The notes: a model not told the origin generated them from the sequence alone. A stretch of DNA of 47,727 nucleotides from Clostridiales bacterium (GCA_012735575.1 JAAYGY010000017.1:1-47727), one strand, 5' to 3'. Positions 25,278-35,918 are shown, numbered from the stretch's first letter. Made by a program: numbers and translations.

Positions 25278-25988
25278 CTATTTGGATAAATAGCTTATAA
25301 TCCCACAATAAATAGCCCATGCTACCTGATCCTGATAATCTTCGGTAGTTAATAGGGTTTCTTCTTGAGGATTTGATAAGAATCCGCATTCCACTATTAC
25401 TGAAGGGCTATTTACAGCTTTTAGAATCAAAAAGTTATCCGCAGCCTTTATTTGGCGCTTATTTCCCCTATTCAATATCCTTATCAGTTGTTGTTGAATG
25501 GCCTCTGCAAGCTGCTTTCCTTCTTCACTACCTTTCATGTAAAAGGTTTGAGCACCGAAATACTGGGGCTGGCTAAACTGATTTAAATGAATGCTTATAA
25601 CTATATCAGGATTGGCTTTTTTAAGGATCTCAACTCTTCTGGACATATCCTGGCGTTTTTTAGATCCCTTATAATCTTTGTCATACAGCCCTTCATTGGT
25701 TTTCCGTGTCATTACAACTTTTGCTCCCCCATTTTCAAGATATGCCTGAAGTTTCTTTGCTATTTTTAAATTTATCTCATCTTCTCTTACTCCACTCTTG
25801 CTAACTGCTCCTGGATCCATTCCTCCATGACCTGCATCAATAGCAACTGTTATTCCATAGGCTGGAGTAGTAAATGTTGCTAGAGTTTTTTCCTCTCTAA
25901 TTTTTACTAGATAAACAATACCAATAATTAGACCTAATATGATCCAAAATATATAAATCCATTTTTTACTGATAAAATATACTCTCAT
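25278..25988 (-). CDS. cwlD: N-acetylmuramoyl-L-alanine amidase CwlD
   Basis: Amidase_3 zinc enzyme of 236 residues, the length of Bacillus CwlD. One N-terminal membrane helix (about 10-28) is followed by zinc ligands in AIDAGHGGMDPG (His), VREDEINL (Glu) and SIHLN (His), and the catalytic Glu in VECGFLSN. In spore formers CwlD removes peptides from muramic acid so that muramic-delta-lactam can form in the spore cortex, which germination enzymes need. ATG 25986-25988 has GGGGG eight bases upstream; the TTG at 26003 is part of that region. Its presence supports a spore-forming host. Confidence 0.92.
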   Translation of the reverse strand: MRVYFISKKWIYIFWIILGLIIGIVYLVKIREEKTLATFTTPAYGITVAIDAGHGGMDPGAVSKSGVREDEINLKIAKKLQAYLENGGAKVVMTRKTNEGLYDKDYKGSKKRQDMSRRVEILKKANPDIVISIHLNQFSQPQYFGAQTFYMKGSEEGKQLAEAIQQQLIRILNRGNKRQIKAADNFLILKAVNSPSVIVECGFLSNPQEETLLTTEDYQDQVAWAIYCGIISYLSK

Positions 25989-26204
25989 TGATGCAACCCC
26001 CAAACTCTTTCTACTGACAATTATGTGACATTAATAAGATATTCCTTTGAGGGCTTGCCCTATGAAATATTCCTTACAGCTTTATTTAGAATATAACCAA
26101 CTTTATTGATTTAATTCTAAATTTATAGAGTCGTTAACAATTCATAACGGATATTAAAGGCTCACTTCATCACTCATACAATAGATTAACATTATGTTTA
26201 GACT

Positions 26205-26244
26205 TTTAAAAAAGTTAAAGGAACTGCAATACTAAGCAGTTCCT
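26205..26244 (-). terminator. Terminator overlapping the glucan synthase stop codon
   Basis: Minus strand: perfect nine-base stem AGGAACTGC / GCAGTTCCT, loop of eight bases containing the TAG stop, then TTAACTTTTTT. The upstream arm is coding sequence. The remainder of 25989-26204 holds a short inverted repeat (AGGGCTTGCCCT) but no gene. Confidence 0.75.
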
Positions 26245-29200
26245 AAAATCACCCTTACGCTATGCTCACCTTCTCTATCTGACAAGGATATGAATTTTTC
26301 ATCAAGTTTTTCATCATCTAGCCATATTTCTTTAACCCCTTTATTAACCCTGTCTGGGTTTTCTATTCTAATTCTATAGGTAGCATTTTTGTGCCTATAG
26401 ATCATATCAAAACCTTCCCAATGTGAAGGAATACAGGGATCTATATAGAGCTTATCTCCTCTCAGCTTTAAGCCTATAATCCACTCTACAGCAACCCTAT
26501 ACATCCAGGCTGCTGAACCAGTATACCAGGTCCAGCCCCCTCGACCTACATGGGGCTCTACTGTATATACATCGGCTGCCATGACATAAGGTTCAACCTT
26601 GTACCTATTTATCTCAATCCAGGTTCGTCCATGGTTAATTGGATTGATCATATGATATAGCTCCCATGCTTTATTCCCATCACCAAGCATTGCATTAGCC
26701 AGTATGGTCCATACTGCGCCATGGGTATATTGACCACCGTTTTCCCTAACACCTGGCACATATCCCTTGATATAGCCAGGCTCTAAGGATGAACTGTAAA
26801 AAGGTGGTGCTAACAGCTGTATTAGTCCTTCATCTCTTCGTACTAGGTGCCTTTCCATGGCTTCCATAGCAATCTTTGCCCGAGAGGGATTGGCAGCTCC
26901 CGATATCACAGCCCAGGATTGGGAAATAGCATCAATTCGGCATTCTTCATTTAATTCAGAACCAAGGGGCGTTCCATCATCGAAATATGCCCTACGGTAC
27001 CATCCACCATCCCAACCGTTTTTATCTATAGCATCCTTTAATTTCTCAGCTACATCTTTATACTTCTCTGCTCTTTCCTTATCATTGCGATGCTGGCAGA
27101 TTGGTATAAACTTATCCAGGACAGTGTACAAAAACCATCCAAGCCATACACTCTCTCCACGGCCTTTAATCCCTACCTTATCCATGCCATCATTCCAGTC
27201 GCCGCCTCCCATTAGTGGTAACCCATGTTCACCAAAAGATAAGGATTTTTCAATAGCTCTTATACAATGGTCATAGATGCTATCCTTTTCCTTTGATATT
27301 GCTGGCTCATTATATCTGTCATCTTCATCTTGACTTAAAGGTTCATCTACCAGATAGTGAGTTTTCTCATCTAATATACCCCAATCTCCTGTACCCTCTA
27401 TATAATTTGCAGTTACATATGGCAGGAATAGGAGATCATCAGTGATTCTTGTCCTAATTCCCCTGTATGGAGGATGCCACCAGTGCTGTACATCGCCTTG
27501 AGTAAACTGATGCTGGCTGCTAAGAAGAATCTGTTCCTTCATCATTATTGAATTGCTATAAATTAAAGCCAATACATCCTGTAACTGGTCACGGAATCCG
27601 TAAGCGCCTCCAGCCTGGTAAAAACCTGTCCTCGCTAAAAGCCTGCTGCTAAGAGTTTGGTATAGCAACCACCTATTTAACATAATATTCATGGACTCAT
27701 CAGGTGTTTTTACCTTAACGGCACTTAATCTTTCTTCCCAAATATTTTTAGACTCTTCCAGTACATGGCGGGCCGCTTCAGCATTAGCATATTTTCTTAT
27801 AATCTCCCTAGCCTCTTCAGCGCTGTTACCCTGCCCTAGTACAAAGATTACCTCTTCTTGTTTGCCTGGTTCTATATCTACCGTTACTTGTATAGCACCA
27901 CAGGGATCAAAACCGGCACCTACCCTATTGGATAAGCCTTCTCTTTTTAGGGCTAAGGGGTTGCTAATAGAACCATTTCTTCCAATGAATTCAGTTCTGT
28001 CGCCTGTAATGCCCACATAGGGCCTGTCGCTGGCTATAAAAGCTACTTTTTCTGCAAACTGTTCATTATAAGGATTAACTGCAAAGATAGCATTAACTTC
28101 TCTATCTTCCATGGTCATTATAAATTGGTTGTTAGGAATAGGATTAACTCCACATACCCAATGAACATAAAGAGTAAGGGAGAGATTTTTTCTTCTATTG
28201 GAATTATTTGAAAGTTGTATATGATAATACTTAACCGGCTTATCTGGGCATACAAACATGGTTTGTTTCTGTTTTAAACCGTTTCTATTGAATTCAAAAA
28301 CAGAATAACCCTGTCCATGGCGTATGGTATATGACCCTTCTGTCCGTATTGGGGATGGCGTAATGGACCAAAGAGCTCCTGTATTCTCATCCCTAATATA
28401 AACCGCCTCTCCAACAGGATCCACAATAGGATCATTAGACCATGGTGTCAGCTTATTTTCTCTACTATTTTCATGCCATGTATATCCTGCACCAGATTCC
28501 GTAACTAAAAATCCAAAGTCCTTATTAGCTACAATATTGCTCCAAGGCATAGGAGTGGTAATATCTTTTGTTAGTTTAATTACATACTCCTTACCATCAA
28601 GACTGAATCCTCCAATATCGTTAAAGAATAAAAGCTCCGATTCCCTCTCTGTTTCATACTCAATTAAATCATCATATTCAGTATAAATCTTAGTTCCGGG
28701 CAAATCTTCATAAGCACCCGGGTTTTCTATCTGGGAAGCTAAAGAACCTCGCTGCCCATCAATAGTTATCCTTGATGCATAAGCCAAAAGATTTTTATCC
28801 TCCTCTGGCATCAAGTTGCCAGCTAAAAGATGTATGCCTCCCGGTTTGCCCTGTAAATCTTTTAAATGACTGATGGTCAGCATCTCCCTAATACGATCCT
28901 GTACAGGCTGTTCATAGCTGTTACCGTATTCATTAAGTATCACCAGATCCACATATATTCCTTTAAGACGCCAATATTCGTGTATGGATAGCATTTGTTT
29001 AACCATTTCTATTTCATCAATAGTACTTACCTTTATTGTAGCTATTGGCAAATCGCCTGAAATACCATATGTCCATAAGCCGCTTTGTGCCTTATGATTC
29101 TTTATGGATTTCAAACTTGCTCTCCTGCCAGGACTTGTATAAATAATTGAGGAAAGCATCTTCTGGTATAAGTTAAGTTCAGATGATGTTAAGTTTAAAT

Positions 29201-32200
29201 ATCTCATTTCCACCTGACTGTGGGTCCAAGCCAGCTCAAAAGCTCTTGATACTACAGCAGTATTCTGATACTCCTTGGCCAGGTTTATGACTTCTTCCCT
29301 GGTTTCTGCAACAGCCACTATATATGATAATTTGGCAGATTCTCCGGCATCTATGCTTAGTCTTTGCCTTAGGCTCATAATGGCATCCAGTACTGCCCCC
29401 GTAGTATTGCTCAAGGGCTGATCTGAATCCATAGCCTTAGGATTGCTAATATCGCGACCCCGTCCAATAAATTTGGATCTGTCGGTCTCATATTGAACAA
29501 TACCTATTGGATCCCCTTCTACAACTAGGGTATGCGCCAACCACATTCGCTTTTGTTCTTTGCTTCTAGGCCGTCTAGTCATAAGCAATATATTATAATG
29601 TTCAATATACTCCGTTTCCACAAAAAGATTGACAAAGGCTGGATGAGCTATATCATCCCCTTGTGCTGCCAATATGGGTTCAAAATAGCTAGTCACCTCT
29701 AATACCCTATTATGCTTACTATGGTTACTAAGGGATATCTTTCGAATCTCCACATTATGCTCTGGAGATACTACCACCTCAGTCCTGGTTTCTATATTAC
29801 CATCCTTTCGATTGAATATGGCCTTGTCAGGTTCGAAGATAACTTCATATTTTTCACCCTCATCAAGACAAGGCTGATAGGTAGAAGACCAATAGTGATT
29901 GGAGTTTAGATTCTTTATATAGAAAAATATTCCCCAATTATCTCTGGTTACATCCTCTCGCCAGCGATTGATTCCCAAACCTTGGAATTGACTAAATCCA
30001 CCTCCACTATTGGTAATAACGGTAGTATATTGGTTGTTTGATAAAATACATACCTCAGGTATAGGTGTATGAGCCGTATTTATAATGTTCCTTGAATAAA
30101 TTTCCTGATAGGCTTTCTTTTCCGTTTCTATATCCTTTACATCAGACTCATTCTTGTAGTCTTTGATTATAATTTCTCTCTGAGGAATTCTCTCCTGTAA
30201 CAATAACTCCGTAGCCTTTATCATGGGTATGCTATGGAAGCGCTCCTGTATAATATTTTTGTTTAAATAATTATTTAGAGCTAAAAAGATCATACCCTGA
30301 TGGTGAATCATATAGGTTTTGACAATCATACTTTTCTTTCTATGTGGAACCCTCTCAGGAGTATAGTCTATAGATTCATACATACCGTATTCTCCACACA
30401 TGCCCTCTGCTATAAGATGCTCAATATTTTTCATAGTTGCCAAGGGATCAATTCCCAATGCCATAATGGAGGCATAGGGGGATACTACAATATCTTTAAT
30501 TAATCCAGACTTAAGTCCTAATTTAGGTACTCCAAAGGCTTTGTATTGATAATTTAGCTGGAGATCAAAAGCATAAAAGGCAGACTCGGAAACTCCCCAG
30601 GGAACATGCCTTTGGTCGCCATATTGTCGTTGCCCCTTTACCACTGTTTGATATGTTTCATCCCAAAGAGTATTTTTATAGTTTTTCATTATCAATAGGG
30701 GCATTAAATACTCAAACATGGTTCCACCCCAGGATAATAAGCTTCGGGAATCACCCACCAAGGTCAATGAGCGTGCCAATTTAAACCAATGTTTCTGGGG
30801 AATATCCCCTTTGGCAATGGCTATAAAACTAGTCTGCCGTGCTTCAGAAGCTAATAGATCATAATAGACATCCTGCAATTTTTCTGCCTCAATATCATAT
30901 CCTATGGAGAATAACTCCTTCTTTTCATCATACAGGACGCTAAAATCCATGTTATTAAAAATCTCATCTATTCTATCTGTTAATTTTTTGCATATTGCAG
31001 CAATTTTCCTTGCTGCAATATGGGACTCACCTAAAGCAATCTCTAACTGCCTTAACCAATTTGTTATTTGTCTTGACTCTTTTTCTGAGTCCTTAGCCTG
31101 GCGTATAGATGATATAACCTTTGATAGATTATCCAAAATATCATGATAATCATCTAATATTCTCATAATAGAAAAATTCTTATTTAAACTATCCACAAGC
31201 CGCTCAAAGTTTTTCTTTACTTCTTCAGACAGACCATTTTGGCCGCGAATGCTTCTGGGAGGCTCCAAAAGCAGATCTACCCAAGGAGCCAACTCATCAA
31301 TTTCTTTTTTAAAGTCATCTATTTGTTTATCAGTATAATCACCTATGCTTCCCAGTTGGTTTAATGTAAGTTTCCATTCCGTTAAAGCAATCTCTTCGTT
31401 TGCCTCTAGCATACTTATAATTGACGGTATTGAATTGCCATTTTTCTCAAAATCCAGTTTGATGGTATCCTTAAGTCCTAAAATCATCTCCTGACCTATT
31501 AAAGGTCTTGACAACAATTCTTCAATGCCTTGCTTTATCAAAACCAAGTAGCAAGCCAAATTTCCACTGTCAACAGATGAAACATACCTGGGCCTTAAAG
31601 GCTCCAGGGTGCGAGTATCATACCAGTTGAAAAAGTGACCCTTCCATTTTTCCAGTTTCTCTAGAGTATCAAAAGTTTTTTTAAATCTATGCAGCACCTG
31701 ACTGGTACTTATATAACCCAAATCCCTAGCTGAAAGTATAGAAACCAATGCCATACCCATATTGGTAGGAGAGGTTCTATGAGCCAATCCTACATAAGGT
31801 TCTTCTTGATAATTATCAGGTGGCAACCAATTATCTTCACCCTTTATAAATTCATCAAAGTATTTCCATGTTTTCCTACTTATCATACGAAGCTTTTCTA
31901 TTTGCTCCTTGGATAACTCAGGTATTTGCCTATCCTTAGGTTGACTTATTCTATAGGCTATCAAAGGGGATAATAGCCATGTAATGGAAATTGCCAAAGG
32001 TATAAACGGGACATATTTTCTAATGAACACCACCCAAAAGAAGAAGGCCACCGAAACAATCATAGCTGGCAACATCTTTCTCCAGTAGTCCCCTAGTGTT
32101 CCTTTGAACTTCCTATCAGCATCAGCAGCCGTTACCCATTCCAGCATATTCTGTCTAGTGAAAAACACTCTAATAAGGGTCCGTACTATGGCATCTGTCA

Positions 32201-34814
32201 TCAGAAAAGCCTGATGGGCAAGAAAGACAAAAGTCAGGATGATCTGCATGGCCAAGTTTTTAGTGCCATACAGTATATCCACCAGAGAACGATTATGAGC
32301 CCCCATTCTCCCAATAAAAGTCCCTACTACATCCATAAGTAATGGCATGGTTAATGTAACAACAAATAATCCCAGCCAAAACCAGTCAGACCCAGGCAGT
32401 ACTGTTAAGCCTAGAGTTAACAAGAGAAAAAGAGACGGTGAAAGTAAACTCCTTCGCATATTATCAAAAATCTTCCACTTAGAGATTGCAGTCAAAGGAT
32501 TCTTAACTTTATCTTTTTTTCGATTTGTTACACTGGAAAACAACCATGGAATAAGCTGCCAATCTCCTCTAACCCATCTATGCAGCCTCATAGAATAAGA
32601 AATATAGTTAGCCGGATACCCATCTATAAGTTCAATATCTGTTACCAACCCGGCTCTAATATATGAACCTTCCAGTAGATCATGGCTTAATATAGTATTT
32701 TCAGGGATTGCATCCTTTAACACATCATTAAATACATCAACTTCATAAGCACCTTTTCCAGTAAAAATGCCCTCACAAAATAGATCCTGGTAAACATCGG
32801 AAACTGCAGTTGTATAAGGATCTAAACCAGTTTGCCCTGAAAAGGTAAGAGCAAAGGATGATCGGCTTGCGCTGTCAACTGCAATACCAATTCTAGGCTG
32901 TAATATTCCATAACCTTTTACCACCCTATCAAGAGACTTGTCCACTACAGGCCGGTTAAGGGGGTGGGCTAAGGCACCTATTAGCCTTTTGGCTGCATCT
33001 CTAGGAAGATGAGTGTCAGCATCTAAAGTAATGACAAATTTTATCTTTGGTAGTATAGACAAATCTCCTATTTTTGTAGTAAAACCCGTATTCTCATCGC
33101 CTCTAAGAAGACTGGTGAACTCTACAAGAGCACCCCTTTTTCGCTCCCATCCCATCCAGGATTTCTGTGCAGCGTTCCATTGCCTATTTCGATGGAAAAA
33201 GTAAAAAATACATTCTCCATTGCCTTGGTATCTTTGATTTAACTCATTAACAGCCTTAGTGGCTGCATTTATTATAGCTTTATCCTCAGGCTCCTTTTCT
33301 TTGTTTGAGTCTTTAAAATCCCCCAGTAAAGCAAAATGGATATTCTCTCCTTGGTTTGCCAGATAAAATACTTCCATTTGTTCTATTAGTTCCCATACCC
33401 TGTCTTCACTGGATAAAAGAGTAGGAATAACCACCATAGTACGATATTCCTCTGGTATCCCATCTTCTAATTCTAGTTTTGGCAAATAACAAGGCGATAT
33501 AATTCTAGGAATTATCCAATGTATCAATCCTACTGCTAAAGTAACAACGGGAATAAAGAGAATTAGCCCTGAAAGTAACAGTATCAATGGATTCTGTTCA
33601 GTGTCTATTCTATATAAATAATTTAGCGCAATACCTAAGGTCACAAGGATAATCAAACCTATTGACCCAAAATAAAAGGCTTCTGGATGATCTTTAAGCC
33701 ATCCATCCCTTTGATTCTTATCTCCTAACTTAGCTTTTAGTTCATTTCTTCCTTCATCGACTATATAATATCCTACATGACCTTTTCTGATATTGTCACT
33801 GGATGAATCTTTTGTTTTTTTGGCACACTCAATGGCTATTTTTGCTACATCAAGTTCACTAACCTTATACTTATTAGCTAGCTTAACAAGTTCATTTCTA
33901 TAGTATTCACGGGAAACAAATTCCATTTTAGCATAAAAACCTGAGGGGTCTTCCCTTAAAATCTTTTCCAAAAAACTTAGATTTTCGAAAATATCCTCCC
34001 ATTTGACAGATTGAAGAAACCTTAGACTCGTTATGGCATTTCCTATAGAAACTTGATATTTAGCCTGAGTCTGATGCTCAAGCTGCACCATATCATCTAT
34101 ATTTATCCCTTGAAGAGCAAGCTTTCCATCTAACCAGGTTACCAGGGAAGTCCCTTTGCTCCCACTGTTGCGGAAAACTCGCAGCATAGCTTCTGCATAG
34201 GAGGAAGACATATAGCTATTAATCTTGTCATGTTCCATAATTAGCTGATGCAATTTTTCTTTGGGAGCATCTATGTTTTCTAATAGCAAAGAACCCCATT
34301 TATTCCCCTCATTCTTTTGTTTTTGAAGTTCAACTATATGTACTGCAATTTCCCTTATTTTTTTTATTAAAGCTATTTTAATCATTAATGGTACTATCCA
34401 CAGCTCGCCACTGGTTAAAGGGGTAACGGACTGATATTCCCTTAAATATTCTATAAGTATATCCTCATCTAGTTGTCCATCGGTATAATCAACAATATCT
34501 TCAGCAATAGCATAAATACGTGGTATCCCAGATTCTAGTACGGGATATTCTCTCAGATTATCAGGTAGCTGATGTTGGATTTGCTTGGATTGCTCTTCTA
34601 ACATATAAAAGTTGTCCAATAACCATTCCGCCGAAGATATAACCCTTTTATAGGACTTAACCTGTTCATTTATTTTTTTATAAGCTTCAAGCAGTAATCT
34701 GCTATCTTGTTCAATATTGGCAAAATCTCGACTTATTGATTTTTTATGTCCTGTTATTTTATGTTTATTAGCTAAATTTTTTACACGAGAAATAAGATCT
34801 TCTTGTTTTTTCAT
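26232..34814 (-). CDS. Cyclic beta-1,2-glucan synthase (GT84-GH189-GH94)
   Basis: Giant 2860-residue membrane enzyme, matching the length of Brucella Cgs and Agrobacterium ChvB. After a helical N-terminal region and two membrane helices (about 378-440) comes a family 84 glycosyltransferase with VITLDADTHLPRD near 600 and LHRWVRGDWQL near 745. Further membrane helices follow (about 790-955). The next part (about 990-1570, with GLAHRTSPTNMGMALVS and YASIMALGIDPLATM) matches the cyclising transglycosylase region. The C-terminal half (about 1590-2860) is a GH94 phosphorylase-like module with GGGDWNDGMDKVG near 2535, thought to trim chain length. UDP-glucose is the expected donor. The ATG at 34812-34814 has a GGAAGG/GGGGTGG ribosome site; the earlier ATG at 34907 has none. 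No glucan exporter gene is nearby. Thermoanaerobacter has such an enzyme, so occurrence in Clostridia is known. Confidence 0.92.
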   Translation of the reverse strand: MKKQEDLISRVKNLANKHKITGHKKSISRDFANIEQDSRLLLEAYKKINEQVKSYKRVISSAEWLLDNFYMLEEQSKQIQHQLPDNLREYPVLESGIPRIYAIAEDIVDYTDGQLDEDILIEYLREYQSVTPLTSGELWIVPLMIKIALIKKIREIAVHIVELQKQKNEGNKWGSLLLENIDAPKEKLHQLIMEHDKINSYMSSSYAEAMLRVFRNSGSKGTSLVTWLDGKLALQGINIDDMVQLEHQTQAKYQVSIGNAITSLRFLQSVKWEDIFENLSFLEKILREDPSGFYAKMEFVSREYYRNELVKLANKYKVSELDVAKIAIECAKKTKDSSSDNIRKGHVGYYIVDEGRNELKAKLGDKNQRDGWLKDHPEAFYFGSIGLIILVTLGIALNYLYRIDTEQNPLILLLSGLILFIPVVTLAVGLIHWIIPRIISPCYLPKLELEDGIPEEYRTMVVIPTLLSSEDRVWELIEQMEVFYLANQGENIHFALLGDFKDSNKEKEPEDKAIINAATKAVNELNQRYQGNGECIFYFFHRNRQWNAAQKSWMGWERKRGALVEFTSLLRGDENTGFTTKIGDLSILPKIKFVITLDADTHLPRDAAKRLIGALAHPLNRPVVDKSLDRVVKGYGILQPRIGIAVDSASRSSFALTFSGQTGLDPYTTAVSDVYQDLFCEGIFTGKGAYEVDVFNDVLKDAIPENTILSHDLLEGSYIRAGLVTDIELIDGYPANYISYSMRLHRWVRGDWQLIPWLFSSVTNRKKDKVKNPLTAISKWKIFDNMRRSLLSPSLFLLLTLGLTVLPGSDWFWLGLFVVTLTMPLLMDVVGTFIGRMGAHNRSLVDILYGTKNLAMQIILTFVFLAHQAFLMTDAIVRTLIRVFFTRQNMLEWVTAADADRKFKGTLGDYWRKMLPAMIVSVAFFFWVVFIRKYVPFIPLAISITWLLSPLIAYRISQPKDRQIPELSKEQIEKLRMISRKTWKYFDEFIKGEDNWLPPDNYQEEPYVGLAHRTSPTNMGMALVSILSARDLGYISTSQVLHRFKKTFDTLEKLEKWKGHFFNWYDTRTLEPLRPRYVSSVDSGNLACYLVLIKQGIEELLSRPLIGQEMILGLKDTIKLDFEKNGNSIPSIISMLEANEEIALTEWKLTLNQLGSIGDYTDKQIDDFKKEIDELAPWVDLLLEPPRSIRGQNGLSEEVKKNFERLVDSLNKNFSIMRILDDYHDILDNLSKVISSIRQAKDSEKESRQITNWLRQLEIALGESHIAARKIAAICKKLTDRIDEIFNNMDFSVLYDEKKELFSIGYDIEAEKLQDVYYDLLASEARQTSFIAIAKGDIPQKHWFKLARSLTLVGDSRSLLSWGGTMFEYLMPLLIMKNYKNTLWDETYQTVVKGQRQYGDQRHVPWGVSESAFYAFDLQLNYQYKAFGVPKLGLKSGLIKDIVVSPYASIMALGIDPLATMKNIEHLIAEGMCGEYGMYESIDYTPERVPHRKKSMIVKTYMIHHQGMIFLALNNYLNKNIIQERFHSIPMIKATELLLQERIPQREIIIKDYKNESDVKDIETEKKAYQEIYSRNIINTAHTPIPEVCILSNNQYTTVITNSGGGFSQFQGLGINRWREDVTRDNWGIFFYIKNLNSNHYWSSTYQPCLDEGEKYEVIFEPDKAIFNRKDGNIETRTEVVVSPEHNVEIRKISLSNHSKHNRVLEVTSYFEPILAAQGDDIAHPAFVNLFVETEYIEHYNILLMTRRPRSKEQKRMWLAHTLVVEGDPIGIVQYETDRSKFIGRGRDISNPKAMDSDQPLSNTTGAVLDAIMSLRQRLSIDAGESAKLSYIVAVAETREEVINLAKEYQNTAVVSRAFELAWTHSQVEMRYLNLTSSELNLYQKMLSSIIYTSPGRRASLKSIKNHKAQSGLWTYGISGDLPIATIKVSTIDEIEMVKQMLSIHEYWRLKGIYVDLVILNEYGNSYEQPVQDRIREMLTISHLKDLQGKPGGIHLLAGNLMPEEDKNLLAYASRITIDGQRGSLASQIENPGAYEDLPGTKIYTEYDDLIEYETERESELLFFNDIGGFSLDGKEYVIKLTKDITTPMPWSNIVANKDFGFLVTESGAGYTWHENSRENKLTPWSNDPIVDPVGEAVYIRDENTGALWSITPSPIRTEGSYTIRHGQGYSVFEFNRNGLKQKQTMFVCPDKPVKYYHIQLSNNSNRRKNLSLTLYVHWVCGVNPIPNNQFIMTMEDREVNAIFAVNPYNEQFAEKVAFIASDRPYVGITGDRTEFIGRNGSISNPLALKREGLSNRVGAGFDPCGAIQVTVDIEPGKQEEVIFVLGQGNSAEEAREIIRKYANAEAARHVLEESKNIWEERLSAVKVKTPDESMNIMLNRWLLYQTLSSRLLARTGFYQAGGAYGFRDQLQDVLALIYSNSIMMKEQILLSSQHQFTQGDVQHWWHPPYRGIRTRITDDLLFLPYVTANYIEGTGDWGILDEKTHYLVDEPLSQDEDDRYNEPAISKEKDSIYDHCIRAIEKSLSFGEHGLPLMGGGDWNDGMDKVGIKGRGESVWLGWFLYTVLDKFIPICQHRNDKERAEKYKDVAEKLKDAIDKNGWDGGWYRRAYFDDGTPLGSELNEECRIDAISQSWAVISGAANPSRAKIAMEAMERHLVRRDEGLIQLLAPPFYSSSLEPGYIKGYVPGVRENGGQYTHGAVWTILANAMLGDGNKAWELYHMINPINHGRTWIEINRYKVEPYVMAADVYTVEPHVGRGGWTWYTGSAAWMYRVAVEWIIGLKLRGDKLYIDPCIPSHWEGFDMIYRHKNATYRIRIENPDRVNKGVKEIWLDDEKLDEKFISLSDREGEHSVRVILGTA

Positions 34815-34914
34815 AGCCTTCCACCCCTTTGCATGGTAAGAATCTACTAAAAAAGAAGTACTTGTCTTATTAAGTATTAACGATTTCAATAATTTGAATA
34901 CATGCAAAGGTTGG

Positions 34915-34952
34915 AATCAAAAAATCTCACTTTGCTAAAGTGAGATTTTTTT
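34915..34952 (-). terminator. Terminator overlapping the stop codon of the four-helix protein
   Basis: Minus strand: AAAAAATCTCACTTT-AGC-AAAGTGAGATTTTTT, a 15-bp stem with a T-run at its end. The TGA stop of the upstream gene is within the 3' arm. It insulates the glucan synthase gene from its upstream neighbour. Confidence 0.85.
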
Positions 34953-35805
34953 CTTTAATAGGGACTAAGTATAATGCCATCCCTCCTATTATTATGGATG
35001 TGATCCCAGTAATATTAAAAGATCTAACAATACCTCCTATCAAGGTATCTATAAAGTTATCAACAGTACTTTTGGGTATTTCATAGGATGCTACTCGTTC
35101 TATAATATTCATTACAAGACTCATTTGGCCAGACATCCATACTATTGCTATGCCCAATAAAATTAACAAGGCTCCAGCACTAATAACTCCTACGCTAACC
35201 CACAAAATCAACTGTTTCCAGTCTAATACAGCTATATATATAAATATTAAAATAATTATATTAGTTGCACATAAAACCCATGGAAGCCATTTTAAAATGA
35301 TAAACACCTTACGTATTCCCCACAAAAAATCAACGGACATGAAATCCTCCATATTAACTTCATCTGGCAGGGGATCGAACCAAAATTGTACTAACCTTGC
35401 TCTTTCCTGATATGTTCTATTATCCTCCAATACATTCACTACTTCTTTTTTAAGTTTTTGGACAGAAATAGTAGGAGTATCACTTCTTTTTCCACTTGCA
35501 AAGTTATAAAAACCCGTTAACAATATATTTAATTCTACTTCCAGCCATTCCTCTGATACAGCCTTTTCCAGATAAGGAAGACTGTCTTGACCATTTGGCA
35601 AACTTCTATTGACCATTCTAAACATTAGCTGTCTAATCTGTGCATAGGTTTCCTGTTCTCTCAATATGTTTATTAAAAATGTGTCTTGTAGTATAGTTTG
35701 GTTTAAAATAAAGCCAAGGTAAATACCCACTAGGTTGATAGTTAATATGGCAACGAGAATAGCTAATATTGCTGTACGAAAAGCTCCCATAACAATGGCT
35801 TTCAA
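34927..35805 (-). CDS. Four-helix membrane protein of unknown function
   Basis: 292 residues, not recognised. One membrane helix near residues 9-30, a soluble helical region of about 135 residues (35-170) that should be outside the cell, then three helices near 175-196, 200-225 and 260-283, and a basic tail. The start is TTG 35803-35805 with GAGGGG about 11 bases upstream; an intervening ATG meets a stop. It lies upstream of the glucan synthase gene in the same direction but a strong terminator separates them, so a shared role is only a guess. Divergent from ychF. Confidence 0.75.
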   Translation of the reverse strand: MKAIVMGAFRTAILAILVAILTINLVGIYLGFILNQTILQDTFLINILREQETYAQIRQLMFRMVNRSLPNGQDSLPYLEKAVSEEWLEVELNILLTGFYNFASGKRSDTPTISVQKLKKEVVNVLEDNRTYQERARLVQFWFDPLPDEVNMEDFMSVDFLWGIRKVFIILKWLPWVLCATNIIILIFIYIAVLDWKQLILWVSVGVISAGALLILLGIAIVWMSGQMSLVMNIIERVASYEIPKSTVDNFIDTLIGGIVRSFNITGITSIIIGGMALYLVPIKEKNLTLAK

Positions 35806-35889
35806 ATTTTGATCATCCCCTCAACTCTTCTTAACTAAATAATATTTTCTTCATTTTATCATTAATATAATCTCTTTAAAAGGATTTAT

Positions 35890-35918
35890 TTGATTATTTA
35901 AATAAAATGGATTATAAT
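35890..35918 (+). promoter_or_regulatory. Sigma-A promoter of ychF
   Basis: TTGATT (35890-35895), 17-base spacer, TATAAT (35913-35918), 51 bases before the ATG. Confidence 0.8.

Noticed and set aside
25989-26100. Sporulation sigma-E or sigma-G promoter before cwlD
   Set aside because: A GAATATC...CATAATT pair exists, but the spacing is about two bases short of the sigma-E consensus, and no sigma-G match was convincing.
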